From Microcyclospora pomicola (lineage: Eukaryota; Ascomycota; Dothideomycetes; Capnodiales), in NCBI GenBank assembly GCA_002786065.1, contig NHNY01000004.1, positions 1,054,001 to 1,118,000 of the forward strand: a stretch of DNA of 64,000 nucleotides, given 5' to 3'. This document shows positions 22,992 to 35,900 of this stretch, piece after piece. Under the pieces are notes generated by a model. It saw nothing but the letters and a program-made list of their open reading frames with translations. It searched no databases and was not told where the DNA came from. Position numbers and translations under genes: made by a program. The first letter of the stretch is position 1, and each line of letters starts with the position of its first letter.

Positions 22992-24401
22992 ATGGCATCA
23001 AGCACCCAGTAAGTCTGTAACAAACACATGAGGGGCAACGTAGCTAATGGCAACCATAGCAAAGTCCTGCTTCTAGGAGCTGGTTTCGTAACAAGACCGA
23101 CCGCAGTCGAGCTTGACAAGGCCGGTGTTGCGGTCACCGTCGCATGCCGAACCCTCGACAGCGCGAAGAAGCTGTGTGAGGGACTGAAGAATGCCAATGC
23201 CATCTCCCTCAACGTCTCCGACAGCGCCGCATTGGAGGCAGAGATCGCCAAGGTGGCGTTGGTCATCTCCCTCATTCCCTACACCTTCCACGCGCTCGTC
23301 ATCAAGGCGGCCATCAACCAGAAGAAGCATGTGGTGACCACCTCATACGTCTCCGAGGCCATGATGGCGTTGGACCAGCCTGCCAAGGATGCTGGCATCA
23401 CCGTCTTCAACGAGATTGGCCTGGACCCTGGTCTCGATCACTTGTATGCTGTCAAGACGATCGAGGAAGTGCACAAGGCAGGTGGCAAGGTCACCGGCTT
23501 TCTCTCATACTGTGGCGGTCTCCCTGCTCCCGAGAGCTCTGACAACCCGCTTGGCTACAAGTTCTCCTGGTCGCCACGTGGTGTGCTTTTGGCAGCTAGC
23601 AACACCGCCCAGTTCTACAGAGACGGCAGCAAAGTCACGACCCCCGGCTCGGAGCTTATGAGCACCGCCAAGCCATATTTCATCTACCCTGGCTACGCCT
23701 TCGAGGCCTACCCCAACCGAGACAGCACCCCCTTCCGTGAGCGATACAACATCCCGGAAGCACAAAACCTCATTCGTGGCACCCTCCGCTACCAGGGCAA
23801 CCCAGCCTTCGTCCAGACTCTGACCAACCTCGGGATGTTGAGCCAAGACGAGCACGACTACCTCAAGTCCCCCATCGCATGGAAGGACGCTTTCGCCAAG
23901 ATCGTCGGCTCATCAAGCACGACCGAGAGCGACCTCAGCTGGGCCGTCGGCTCCAAAGCCAACTTCACCAACAACGAGGAGAAGAGCCGCATCCTCACCG
24001 GTCTCCGCTGGATCGGCCTGTTCAGCGACGAGAAGATCGAGCCCCGCGGCACTCCCCTCGACACCTTGTGCGCCTCCTTGGAAAAGAAGATGCAGTACGA
24101 GAAGGGCGAGCGCGACTTCGTCATGCTGCAGCACAAGTTCGAGATCGAATGGGCGGACGGCAAGAAGGAGACCCGCACCTCGACGCTGGCCGAGTATGGC
24201 GAGCCGGAAGGCAGCGGCGGGTACAGCGCCATGGCCAAGCTGGTCGGCGTCCCATGTGCCGTAGCCGTGCTCATGGTCCTCAACGGCGAGATCACAGCCA
24301 AGGGTGTGCTGGCGCCCGTCACGCCGGAGCTGTCCGAGCCCATCCGCATCAAGTTGCAGAAGGACTACGGCATCGAGCTGACCGAGAAGACTATTGCCTA
24401 G
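22992..24401 (+). CDS. LYS9: Saccharopine dehydrogenase (NADP+, L-glutamate-forming)
   Basis: This enzyme condenses 2-aminoadipate semialdehyde with glutamate to form saccharopine, the next-to-last step of fungal lysine synthesis. A 17-nt first exon (22992-23008, MASST plus two bases) is spliced over a 51-nt intron to exon 2 (23060-24401), giving 452 residues, the usual length. The Rossmann loop KVLLLGAGFVTRP starts right at the splice junction. The block NEIGLDPGLDHLYAVK and the substrate-domain segment SYCGGLPAPESSDNPLGYKFSWSP-like region are clear. The tiny first exon has a perfect GTAAGT donor, and a CTAAT branch site lies 10 nt before the acceptor. The product matches the alpha-aminoadipate pathway specific to fungi. 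The next gene converges on it. Confidence 0.94.
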
Positions 24402-24759
24402 ATGGTGCGAGAACGACATAATGATACCCGATCGGGACACAGGGTGGACGACTGGGGAATTCAAAACACCACAAGTGTAGTATAGAACACAATCAAAAGT
24501 TTCATGACCATTCAAAGTTGAGAAGAATGACTTCTCAACGCTATCTTCTCATTTCAATAAGTCAGAAGACGCAAATGTGCGCTTCAATTAACATTAGCAG
24601 ATCTATCCGGGGTACCGCCAGTGTATATGTGTATATAAGGTATGTATGTGTCCAACATTGCCTATCCCATGTGATATTCGTGCCGTCGTAACGCCTCTCC
24701 TCTCACCCACACACTCCCTCCCTCGCCCAAGTCACCCTACGCAACCAGCACCTTGAACT
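24402..24759. other. Convergent 3' space between LYS9 and the DUF4203 gene
   Basis: These 358 bp hold the 3' ends of two convergent genes, AT-rich in the middle, with a perfect 9-bp inverted repeat described separately. Confidence 0.5.
24517..24539. terminator. Perfect 9-bp hairpin downstream of LYS9
   Basis: Arms GTTGAGAAG and CTTCTCAAC flank a 5-base loop (AATGA), 115 bp after the LYS9 stop. It may be a 3' UTR stem-loop. Function is not shown. Confidence 0.4.
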
Positions 24760-27700
24760 CTACTTCTTCTCCCCATCCGCCGTCGCCTTCGCCTGCATCT
24801 TCCGCAGCTTATCACGATGCAGCTCATGCATGCCGCCTGCACGCATCAGTTCCTCGCGTTTGGCCTCGCGCTTCTCGCGCTCGCGTTCCAGGAAATCGCG
24901 ACGTGCCTCGACCTGCCGCTGCATCTCGGACAGTCCGGCGCCGATTTGTGCCGTGGCCGTGAACGCTCCCGGGCGATTGCTGTTCTCCTCGCCGAGCGAC
25001 TGGCGCCACTGGGTCAGCCGCGCGGATTGGCGCTGGCTGTCGATGGTGTTGGTGCGCTTCGGCTGGTGGGAGTCGTAGATCACGTTGGGCGAGGCGGTGG
25101 TCAGGGACTGTAAGGTGCTGCTGCGGCGGGGACCTGGTCGCACGCTGCTGTTCCGACGTGATGTGGAGGGCCGTTGCGCATTCGAGTCGCGTCGAGACGT
25201 GCGCGAATCACTCCGGGGCTCGTTCATGCGTGTCTGAGAGCTGGAGCGGGATTGACGGCCCGGCCGTGTTTGCGATTCACGTCGGGTGCGTGATGCAGAA
25301 CGGGGTTGTGACATAGAGCGGACCTGATATGCCGATGGAGTGGGTTGCGATTGTTGCTGTCGTGATTCTGGACGCTGCTGTTGCATCATGGCCCGGCGGA
25401 CGGCAAGAGTCATATCGTCCTCTGCGTCCTGAATGGGCGATTGCGAAAGGACGTCAGCTCCGAGGACAGTATTTACAGGAGTGATAAGCTGGCTGCTTGG
25501 TGTTACGCTTCGCCCACTGAACGACGTGGTGCTTGGTTTGTTCTTGAGACGGTCTTCGCGCTGATCCATCAGATTCGTTGGGGAGGTGGCACCCATCAGC
25601 GTACCCCGGTTCCGAGAAGTCGCGGCAGGCGAGACAACATCATTGGGGACCGTGAAAGTTGGTGAGGGTGGCCCACGCGAAGATAATGCAGATGCGCTGC
25701 GCTCCCCCACTAGATCGCCGCGCTGCTTACTGACCAATAGTTGAGACGAGGTGCGTTCAGAAGCATAGACTGGAATCGCAGTGCTACCAGATGAAGTGGG
25801 CGTAGGCGTTGACCGTTGCAGATTGGTTCGATTGGGATAGATGCTAGAATGTGATGCTCGCTGGCTTAACTGATCCTCATCAATTGGGCTTATGGTCAAG
25901 ATGTCGTTTTGAACAGGCCTGGCAGCCTCCTCTGCGAAAGCCGGATCGATGCGAATGCTGGGCGAACCGTACCCAATGCCATTGTCTGCTTCGGGCTCTT
26001 CAGCATCAGCAATGTGCTTCGCCCACTCGTTGGTTCGATAAGTTTGCGCGATCTTGGACAAGCCTTGGGGCAGGTGTTGTTCGTGTAGGCTGCCAACTGC
26101 CAAACTTGCAGTATCATCCTCGTGTTTGGCATCGGATTTCAGGGTCGTAAGCTCAGGCCCTTTTGAGGACATCATAGAAGGTATTGCGGGCACATTGTCC
26201 TGTACGCCTGAGGGCCGAATCAGAGCTTCCTCGTCATTCTCCTCAACAGGAGCTTCTCCAATCGTCTGTCTCGATAGTCTGCGTGGGTCAGGTGACGAAT
26301 GACTGCTTGAAAGCAGAGCATTCTTATCGAATACTTCTTGATTAGGGGATGGCTCGGCGCTAGGATATGTGGACCATCGCGGATTAGACAGCAGATCAAT
26401 ATTAGGTGCGTCATCGGCAGTCGCAGCGAGCGAGAATGTCCTTTCGTGCGCGATCTTTGGAAGATGGCTCGGGTAAGCCTCCTTGTTGGAAGCCAGAGAG
26501 AGACGTGAAAGTGGGACCCCTCGACGGTCGTTCACAGATCGTGCAACATCGACTGATACGCCGTCTGATGCAGCATCTTGGTCGTCTTGCTTTTCCTCTG
26601 GTAGCGTGAAAGGCAAAGGTATGATTGCAGGGCTGACTGCCGACACGTGGGAGGGAGCGGCTGAGTAGTTGCTAGCCTGTGATGCGGATTTGCGTTGATC
26701 GCTATCGTGCTTCGGCCGCTTTTCTATGAGGTTCTCCTGCGACGGACCTGCCCATGAGGGGGATTTTGGACCAGCCTCCAAAGTGGAGAATCTTTTGCTC
26801 AGGCTTTGCCTCAAACTGACCCTGCTGTCACGCTTGCTGTGCGCCCTAGGGATATCTGCCAACTCAATCACATCCACTTCTCGGTCTCGAACGCTTGAAC
26901 GCTTCTCATCAGTATCAATGGATGAACCCACCGCAGAGTCGATCTGACTATGGGAAACGTGATGGCCATTTTTATCTCCATACACAGATTCCCAATGCGC
27001 AAGTTCGCGTTCATTACTTGTCGCCAGCGATTTGCCGATTGCCGATTCCGTTTGGTGGTTGCTCTCGTCGAGTTGGGCCTGTTCTGCGTCCTTTCTCGCT
27101 CTCCGCTCCTTGACGATCTTCCATATCTTCATTTGAGAGAGTAAGCCAAACAGGCAAATGACGATGATGCCCGCGATCTCCACTCTGATGCCGCGCGTGA
27201 TGGGATATGTGGTTGTGCCCAGGGGAAACTCATCATCATTGAGGTCTGAATGTAGAAGTTAGTGACGCTCGAGGACTATTAAGGGAAAGCATGAACTTGC
27301 TCCAGATGTAAACCCATAACTCCTTCAAGCCCGCACGACTGAAACAGTCAATGCCGATGACAGTTATCGTCGCCCCCGCAAAAGATGTACAAGCTATCAG
27401 CCCGTAATTCCTTGTATGACGGCTGAAAGACAGGCAGAACCCAGCAACAGTGAAACAGGCAATGAAAATTGCACAACCAGTTGTTGATTGAATCAAGCCT
27501 CCAGGTCGGAGGACCAAGAACCACATGGCCAGACAAAACCCGCCAAGCAAGCACCCTAGGCCCTCGGTGACATCTTTGAAGACAATGGAAACAGCACCCA
27601 GTATCAGACCTGTGACCACGATGGCAACTAGGTAGGCGCCCTGGATTGCATCGCTCACGGGCGGGTTCATGACGTAGATGATCAGGACTGTAACGGCAAG

Positions 27701-28174
27701 GCCACTCAAGAATGCCGTGCTTAGAAATATGTGGACCCATTTGTGCTTGATACCGATGAGCGTTAAGGCTACACCGGCGACGATCAGAAGGAAGCCAGCG
27801 ACCCCAAGCGCGGGAGTGACTCGAGGTTGAAGTGGCAGCGCATCGCCTTGCGTGCCTGGCAATGTTGTCGCGCCGGGACTCGTGGCATTCGATGAACTTG
27901 TTGCAGAACTAAGCACAGAAGATGCGGATGAGGTTGACGTCGTCAGGATGAGGTCGGCTGCTGAGGTTTGCACGCTTGTAGTGCTACTAGAACGGTGGAC
28001 TGCGCTCGAAGTGGCGGAAGTATGACTGGAGAGTGAGGTTGACGAAGTTTCCTTCGTGGTGGTGGTGATGTCTTGGTTGTCCTGCCTTGCCAGCAATAGT
28101 CCATGCGTCCCGAGTACCCCCTCGACACAGTTGAGCAAGAACAGTACAGGACTGAGGCTGATGCAGACTCTCAT
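24760..28174 (-). CDS. TMEM198/TM7SF3-like (DUF4203) seven-helix protein with mucin-like N-terminus and long tail
   Basis: Two exons, 28174-27301 and 27245-24760, encode about 1119 residues. A signal peptide (about 1-22) leads into a Ser/Thr-rich stretch (about 38-105), likely O-glycosylated and outside the cell. Six hydrophobic helices lie between residues about 115 and 285, and a seventh just after the splice junction; together they form the TM7S3/TM198-like domain. A disordered, Ser/Arg-rich cytosolic tail of about 780 residues ends in a charged coiled coil rich in Glu, Arg and Lys. The intron (27246-27300) uses a GC donor, A|GCAAGT, with a CTAAC branch site and CAG acceptor. Only this splice keeps phase and yields the expected YIWNLNDD junction. 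The molecular role of this fungal family is not known to me. The architecture resembles a cell-surface sensor, which is inference. Confidence 0.82.
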
Positions 28175-30072
28175 TATGGCAGAAGCTGTCGCAAGTACGA
28201 CTCAAGTCTACTACGAGTAAGAATCGTTTGACCACGCCTCAACGGCTTTGAGATCGGAGAGCCTTCAACGGCAAATTTCGAATATTCATGAAGTGAAAGT
28301 CGCCAGGAAATGGAATGAACGAGTGAAGAGATGGCGATATGCTTGTAAGCACAAAAGAATGTTTCAGAAGCAGCAAAATGAGTGAATGATGACTAGAATG
28401 AAAGAGACAGAAGACGGCTGTAGGAGTGGAGAGTGCAGCTCCAGATCAGTGGTGCATCTTGAGCTCAGATCCACTTCGTCACTTCCAGGGCAGCCAGAGG
28501 TCGGCACTACTTTGACAGAAGCGCAGCGACCCACCGATGCCAATCAAGGACGCGTGAAACTGTGCCACACAAGGAAGATTTTAGCTTGCCTTCGCAGCTT
28601 TATTACTCGATGTGGCGGGCTGGGACGTCGACGGTGCGCGGCACAAGCACTTCTGTGAATAATAATGAACTGCGTCTGGTGCCGAACGATGCCGTAAAGC
28701 ATATTGCTACCGTATTGGAGTCGGGTAAAACGGTTGCGGACCAACGTCCGCCACTCGTGCTTTAGTAACAGCTGCATCTGTAGCGACATCTGGAGCGAGA
28801 CCACTTGCCACGAGCCCCTAGCTGTTTTTTGCGGTTGGTAGCCAGCGCCAGCAGAGTGCACAATCTTGTGTAGGGAGGCATATTACTGATCAAGATCCTG
28901 GCACAGTCCCGAAAAGACAGCAGGATCCTGGCTGAACAATGCAGTGACACTTCGATAGCCTCTCATCAGGAACTGCTCGATGCTCCACGTTCCCAGTACG
29001 CCGATTTGGTAGTCATAATTGGCTCTGATGACATCTCTGAAGCCCCTTGTTCAGCCGAGATGAGGTCGGGAAGTGATCGGATGTCCGAAAGCCTGTTATC
29101 TAACGGTTTTCTGCTCCCGGCTCACCTGTGGCGCTCTCACATCATACGAAACGTGTTTCGACGCCCCAGGTGCTCCGGACATTATTGTTGGATGGGATCT
29201 GCTTCTGGGTACATGCCGCGGTCGTAGGCTCTCCTGACATGGTTGCGCGTGTTCTTATTTTTACACGTCTCGTTGCCAATTGCAGGGTTTTGATCCGTGA
29301 CGGGCCGCTATGCGCGATCGACTTCGGTCCCACTAAACCTAAAGCTCATCTCAGGTGAGGTGAGCGCCTCAACCCTAACGCCAGGAAGCCCAGTAGAAGC
29401 CCCTTGGATCCTGCAGAAGTTTTCTGAGATGCAGGTATAGGGGAGAGACAATGTACGCATATCTCGTGGCCAGGGCCGGGAGCTCTGTGGACGTCGGTAC
29501 AACTTACGAGCCTACCGTCCGAGCTCATGAAAGTGTTTGTGTTCCGCGGGGCTTGCCAGTCACGCCAGTTCACTTTTCTAAAAGAAGTGGGGAGATCAAC
29601 AGAGAAAGAAATTAAAGGAAAAATCGTGCGCAACGAAACAGCTGACGTAGAAAGAGCGCGGAGAAGAGTCGCAACTGGGAGGCGTGTGATTCGCTGTCCA
29701 GCATATCGCTCTTAGCCTCTGCAAACATACCTCTACACTCTGGAGAATCATCTCGTCTTCGAAACAGCGTTTGTCGCATGCGGGCGTAACGCTCGACACT
29801 ACAGTACATTGACAAGTACCCAGTAGATGCTCTATGTCTTCCTGCAGTAGTAGAGGTGGTTTTGCTACTCATGTTGTCTGCACTGGGTCCCAGCGGAGAA
29901 GAGCAAAGGAGAGTCGTCTTACAATGGCATGGCTCTGATATTGTGGCCAGGGACGACATGGGAAGTGCTACATAGCATCACGCATTTGGCAAGTGATGTC
30001 AAGCCAAAATTACTGAGCCTGGCTCGAGTGGCTGCGCTGGACAGCAAGAGGATGTCATCGTTTATGTTTCGA
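28175..30072. other. Intergenic, no supported gene
   Basis: This 1.9-kb region contains the promoter of the DUF4203 gene and the 3' end of GSH2, both on the minus strand. Open frames on both strands are short (under 120 codons), overlap one another and have no domain signal. I saw no tRNA B-box with a foldable partner and no terminal repeats. Confidence 0.5.
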
Positions 30073-31820
30073 TCAGAAACTGACAAGTGTAGGGGAGTCA
30101 ACGCTACCGAAGCCGGCCTGCAGACAAGATGAGTCAGGTACAAGGCTTCACGAGCAGAAGGAAGAAGGAGACTCACAGCGACTCCACCTTCAGACGATGT
30201 ATCGCCTTTTGTCCTCAGCAGATATCCAGCCTCAAAATTCTGGAGCACTTCCCTCTCCCCATCCTTGCTCCCAGTCTTCCACAAGCATGCTCCATATATA
30301 CCTAGTTCGCATATGACACCTCCTTTCTGCAGCTCACCATTGCGGAAAATCACATTGCTCTGCTGGGGAGGTTCTATCATCTCCATGAGAATATGTGCAG
30401 GCCAGTGTTTCTCTGGCAGATTTTTCAGGAAGTCCGGAATGTCATGGCGATAGATGTTGTTGCCACCGCCTTCACGCTGAGGCTTTACAACATAGCGTAT
30501 CGCAGTCGCTGGGTCTGTGGCGAGGCCTCGTGCTTCAAGGCCGGCTGGCGTATTGTCGAGGGGATAGATAGGCGCAAAAGTTTCCATGACCGCACCTGCT
30601 TGGTCTGAATCAGAAAGAAAGCGGCTGATATGAGGCGAGTGCGGTGTGGCAAGAACTTGTTGCACTTTCTTGGATCCTGCTAGATGTGTGAGGATGTTCG
30701 GGCACTTGATGGCGGTGCTTCGCTCGATCTGCAAACGGGCATCCCAGTGCTTTTGAGCAGTATAGTCAGATGGTGCATAGCCTGCGCGGAAATAGACGAC
30801 AGAGACCTCGTATTTCTGTCCGACGTCATGCGAAGGAGAGTAAATGAGTTTACGATCCTGATTCAGTTGCGTATCGGTTAAAACATGATCGAAGGAAATC
30901 CGGAAGGTTCGTACATCCTGACCATTGAGCGCATATTCCAGATGTCGTTGGTCGAACACGTTCCGTTCCGGGTCCTGAACTAGGAATATAACACACGTTG
31001 GCAGGCCTGCTGTGGACGTCCCATATGCCTCATGCGCCTTCGCCAGACCAGTCGCTAGCCCGGTTATTGAGGTGCTCGGAGGCAAAGAGTTCTGGTTGAT
31101 CATAGGTGACGTGCTTCCGGGGTAGGCGCCTATGGAGAACAGATGTTTGTGCAGTGCCGAAACCTGACCGGACAATCCACCAAACGAAGAAGCGATTGTA
31201 TTGAACTCAACTTGCTTAACCGTTGGCCCTGAGCCAGGGGCGGAAGGATCGATATGAACCATGTAATCGGATCTAAATAGTCCCAAGGCGAGAGGTTGAG
31301 CGTATCCCTCCGCCTTGACCACGGAATGAATTTTCCATAGTTCGGAGATAAAGTCATCGATGTCCAGCAGCCTGCATGATTCCTGTCAGTACTTCAGCTC
31401 TTGTTGCGACCTTCCATACACAAGCTTGGAAGATAACTGCGTCGCCAGTACAAGACAAAATCCGATCAGCAGTGGATGGTGTTGGCATGATAGCAAAAGG
31501 CTCTACATGTGGACCTACTCTTCAATGATCTCTTTCAGCCAGGCTTCGTCACTCGCGATCGCAGAGTACAGTTCATTGTAGGACGTCGCTACCTTGACGG
31601 CCTGTTCGAAACATACTTTGGGAAACAGACTCGGAAACAAAGTCACAGGTGCTGATGTTGCCAAAGCGCCTGCGGGGTCCAACGCTGCTGGAACATATGT
31701 TTGCGCCGGCCTCACAGCGAGTCCATGGGCAATCGACCAGTCTTTCAGATTGGACACCAGGTAGGCTTCCTGATCTGCATCGAGCTCCGGTGGATATACG
31801 GGGTATTTAGAGGCGGCCAT
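30073..31820 (-). CDS. GSH2: Glutathione synthetase (eukaryotic type)
   Basis: It ligates glycine to gamma-glutamylcysteine using ATP, the last step of glutathione synthesis, in the cytosol. Three exons (31820-31519, 31371-30177, 30117-30073) give 513 residues, in line with the family. Visible marks are the substrate-domain segment VEFNTIASSFGGLS, the ATP-grasp glycine-rich loop VKPQREGGGNNIYRHD (near residue 400), and the C-terminal block EGGVAAGFGSVDSPTLVSF. The last block is formed only by splicing the 59-nt final intron. The final exon encodes just 14 residues. The first intron is 147 nt. Without splicing, the frame runs on for about 70 residues of meaningless sequence. The gene is divergent from the large SNF2 gene, 1.16 kb away. 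Confidence 0.93.
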
Positions 31821-32983
31821 CGTGCTCGAGGCTTGGTGTACTGTCCGGGAAAATGATTGGGTTTCTGAATTGGCGCAGATGATTTGGGTGGTAAATATCT
31901 CTTTTCGACCACCGTAGCGAATACCACAACCTCACTCATGATCATGAACAGTAGCACTTCTGCTTTGGTCACTCTACGCATTCACGTGAAGTTGCCACGC
32001 AAAGCACGTAGACGAGCGCATACTATCGCACCGCGGTCACTTCTCAAAGGTCACGCGCACGGATGCTATGGTACATCTAGCCTCTGTGCATCACGATTCT
32101 TCATTGTTGCTGTCGTCTCCTGGGGACCTTCAAAGGCCGACTACTGCTGTATAGCAAAGCGCAGCACACGGACGACTGGACGACGTTCAAGGCATAACAG
32201 CGCAAATAAAGGAATACTTGCACATATAAGAGCTTGGGGAAGCTAGGGTATTGCCCGCAAGATGCCCTCCCGGGGTGCTCAACATCACCTGAAGTCTTCC
32301 GCTGAACTTGAGATATCGAGCAGAGTACTGGGCAGAGTCATGGTCATGACTTGCTGGAGTTGACTTGGGGATATACTTCGGTTCAAGACCTAAAGATTTG
32401 GCTCATGGAGAATGCGCCTGGTGAGTGATTCGTCACCAACAGAAACCGACCAAAATTCTGTCCCCAGGGTGGTGCAGAGCTTGGCTTATAGGACTATGCT
32501 CGACGCCTACCTTCCATCACTCACTATCTACCTACCACCTCTTTCCCTGCCTGCGATCTTGCGGCAGTCCGTATTCAGGCTCGCAACCAACTTGCAGCCA
32601 ATTGACATCTTGCTTCCTGGCTGATTGCACTATACCTCACAGCCAGACCTGTTCTTTCATCACAACTTGATCACTGACCGCCTCCAGACAGCAGTCTCTT
32701 CTCGCATCTGTACTGACTGGTCTCCGATCGCGTATCGTTCGTGACTAGAATCTTGTACAGGCTTGGCTCCATAAAACTTCGTCAGCTCTTCGGACGCTCA
32801 CTTGCCAAACAGACGAAGTTCACTGCTGGATCGGCTGTATCGCACGTGATTGAGTGGCCCCACTATCGTTTCCACGTAAAGTCGCAGCTACGTTTCGCAC
32901 ATCGCCGCCTGCATCAGTCGAACACACAACACGCCTTCGGCATTGCGTGCCAATTCGCGCAGTCACATCACAAGTAGCCGAAA
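31821..32983. promoter_or_regulatory. Divergent region between GSH2 and the ARIP4-like SNF2 gene
   Basis: These 1,163 bp carry both promoters and are mixed in composition. The part nearest the SNF2 start is CT-rich like other leaders in this window. No gene is supported. A B-box-like motif at 32390 was checked and rejected as a tRNA. Confidence 0.5.
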
Positions 32984-35900
32984 ATGGCTGAGGATCCGTG
33001 GAACTGGAGTTCTGCAGATGTACAGCGCTTCTTCCGCTACAATGCTGCATCTTATCTACACGACAGACCACAGTGGCATTTGCCCGCTGGTGATGCGTTC
33101 CTTAGCGTCTTGGAAGACGAGAGTGTTGACGGCATTATGCTTCTTGAACACGTGGGAAAAGCAGAGTTGAAAGAAGATCTCGGCATTAGGAATATGCGTG
33201 AGCGGACCGCTGTGTTGCACTGCATTGCCAAGCTCCGGAGAGAGTCTCAAGGCTACACGCGCTCACAGCTGCAAAAGCAAACTTTGGACGATCCGTCTGG
33301 TATGGCAACTCCTTTGTCGGTGCATACCGTGGAACAGCCATACACTGGATCAGATGCCCAACCAACGGCTGTAGTGAGTCGTGTCGGCGAGAACGTACGT
33401 CCGGGGGAGCATCAATTCCAAGACACGAAGGGTCATAAACGACGCAGGCTTAATCCCATAACTCTTGTTGATACTTCGTTGCAAGCGAACGTTCTTGAGC
33501 CACCTCACGTCGATGTCTCTGATGACTGGTTTGGCAAATCTGCACGCCCGATAGAAGAATTATTCTATGGTGCAAACGAGATCGGGCAGATCATCGAAGA
33601 TTCGCGATTACCATGTGAGATCTTGCCCAACCCCATCACCGATCTCGAAGGCAAGGAGCGCGCTCTGTACCTCGATAATCAGGAGGATAACTTTCAATTC
33701 TGCACTCCAACGACTCGCCCTGGCCAATCTCAATACGTATATTCACGACTTCAATACTATTTGCTTCATGCTGCCCTGGAAGGCAATTCAATGCTAGCTC
33801 TTGATCGACACGATCGAAGCGGGCGCGATCGAGAGGCAATAGCAATACTACCGTACCGCGAGGCGTACTCAAAGCGTCCCAGACGGTCAGCAACTGTATT
33901 TCAACTAAACGAGAAGCGCAAGGCAGTAGCGATCAGAGAAGACGCAGTTCTCCTAGATACCGATTTCACTGACGCCGGACCAGTAGGAGGAGCTGATACT
34001 GACAATGGGCAGTGGGATTTTCTTCTCGCGAAGTACCCCAAATCCCGTGATGGGGAGCTACCGCTATGGGGAGATTCAGTCAGTGGAGACTCCGAAGGAT
34101 CTAGTTTCGACCGAGAACTGGCGGATGAAGATGCCACGGACGTTGTTGAAGACGATGCCAACCTCACCAAGATACGCGCAGCGGAGACAGTCGACAAGTT
34201 CATCGATGAAATTGCGATTGAGTGGTCAGGTCGAAAGATTCCGGCCATGGAGAACTCCCAGGCATGGACTGTGTGGAGACAAATGAAGGGTAGTAAGTCC
34301 CGAAAGCAATGGTTGCTAGCGACTGCACAGATGACGATTGCCAAGCTCGACACTCGTCTACAAAAGTTGAAAGACGAGATCTTGTTGGACTCTTGGCGCA
34401 CTGAGGCAGCTCTCCGGGAGCAGTGTAAAGTCCTCGAGGGCTCAATAGAGGATCGCGAGGAGCAGAGATGGATGATCTCCGTGTGGCAGCGCAGAAAAGA
34501 GCCGGCTCATGTGAAACATGCAAAAAGACAAGCAATACCGCTACAAACCTCGGCGAACCGTTCGGCACATATCCATGCCGCGGTTCCTGTAGAAGACAGA
34601 TTGAGTCTCTCACCTACAAGTGCGACCTTTGTCCCTGCACCTTTAGATGAAGAGTTCGGTGGTCGCATTCAAGACATAACCAATTCTCCGGCAGGCAACA
34701 GCAGTCATCCCCATTCGGCCGTGATATCAATCGGCGATGCAAACGACGGTGTGGGATCTCCTGACGCTGGCGCGCAGATCCCAGTCCTCGAAACTAGTCT
34801 TGAGGAGAAAGCTTTTGAAATTGATAATGGCGGCCACTCCGTCTCTTCAGACGATGAACTTCCGTCTACACAAGATCTCGTGCCTGCCAAATTAGAGCGG
34901 TCGCCTAGCGAAGGCGAAAAAGTGCAAATCGATCTCACCCACACGTCCTCGGACGAATCTCCACAAAAGGACAGGCAGGGTCGCATTCCGTTGCGTGGCA
35001 AGCCCGTACCTAGCGTGAAGGTCGAGCAGAACAAACTGGCCCAGGCATTTTCCGGGAATCCTCAAGAGGCAACGTGTGAAGAGGTTGATGGTTGGACGTA
35101 TGCACGGCTCGAGAAAGTGTCAGATAGAGGGCGTCTGCTTATCAAGTTACTCCGCAACATGAGCGCACACACTCGATCACAACTCCATGAGTACTGCCAA
35201 GCCAGAGGCTCCCTACTTCGTGCCAGCTTGCGTAAGGCTCTTTCCGGCATTCAAAGGGAGCTCGACCTTGACCAAAACATAGACACACCCGAGATGTTGC
35301 TGATTTGTGCAAGGCTATTTCTGGCATGGCACGAATGTGATCATCTCATGATGGACAAGGATCAAGCAAGTATTGAATGGGCCCGCATATTGCGAACTGC
35401 CGATCATCAAATAAACAGCTTCATCGGGATGTTACTCACTCTGCTAGCCAAGCGTGACAGCAAACTCTTTGCTCTGCGCAACCCCACCGCTCCGCGCAAA
35501 CCGACCACTTCGCGTAATAAGGAGGAATCACAGACGGCGCCTATACTCATCGACAGCAGCGGTGAAGAGGAGGTCGCCACTCAAACCACTCCTCATAAGA
35601 AGCGTAAAAGGATGGTGAAAGCTGATGCGTCTGCCAAGACAACGAGACAAATGGCTCAAGAACGCATGGAAAGGTTTGAAAACATGGTTCAGGCTCGATC
35701 ATCCGGTCCTGACCAGTTGCAACACATGGTTGACACCGATACAACGCAGGATCGGATTGCCATCAATCCTGCAAAGACCGCAGACCAAGACTTCATCCAT
35801 ATCTCTTCCAGAATTGCCTCAAGCATGAAAAACCACCAGATCGAAGGTGTCAGGTTCATGTGGCGAGAGATTACCGCAGAGGAAGGGAACGACAGTCAAG

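Noticed and set aside
28544-29959. Several 60-115 codon frames on both strands
   Set aside because: Overlapping, no domain, no conserved-looking segment; treated as intergenic.
32389-32399. tRNA B-box-like GGTTCAAGACC
   Set aside because: The T-stem has a mismatch and no acceptor stem or A-box partner lies at the right distance.
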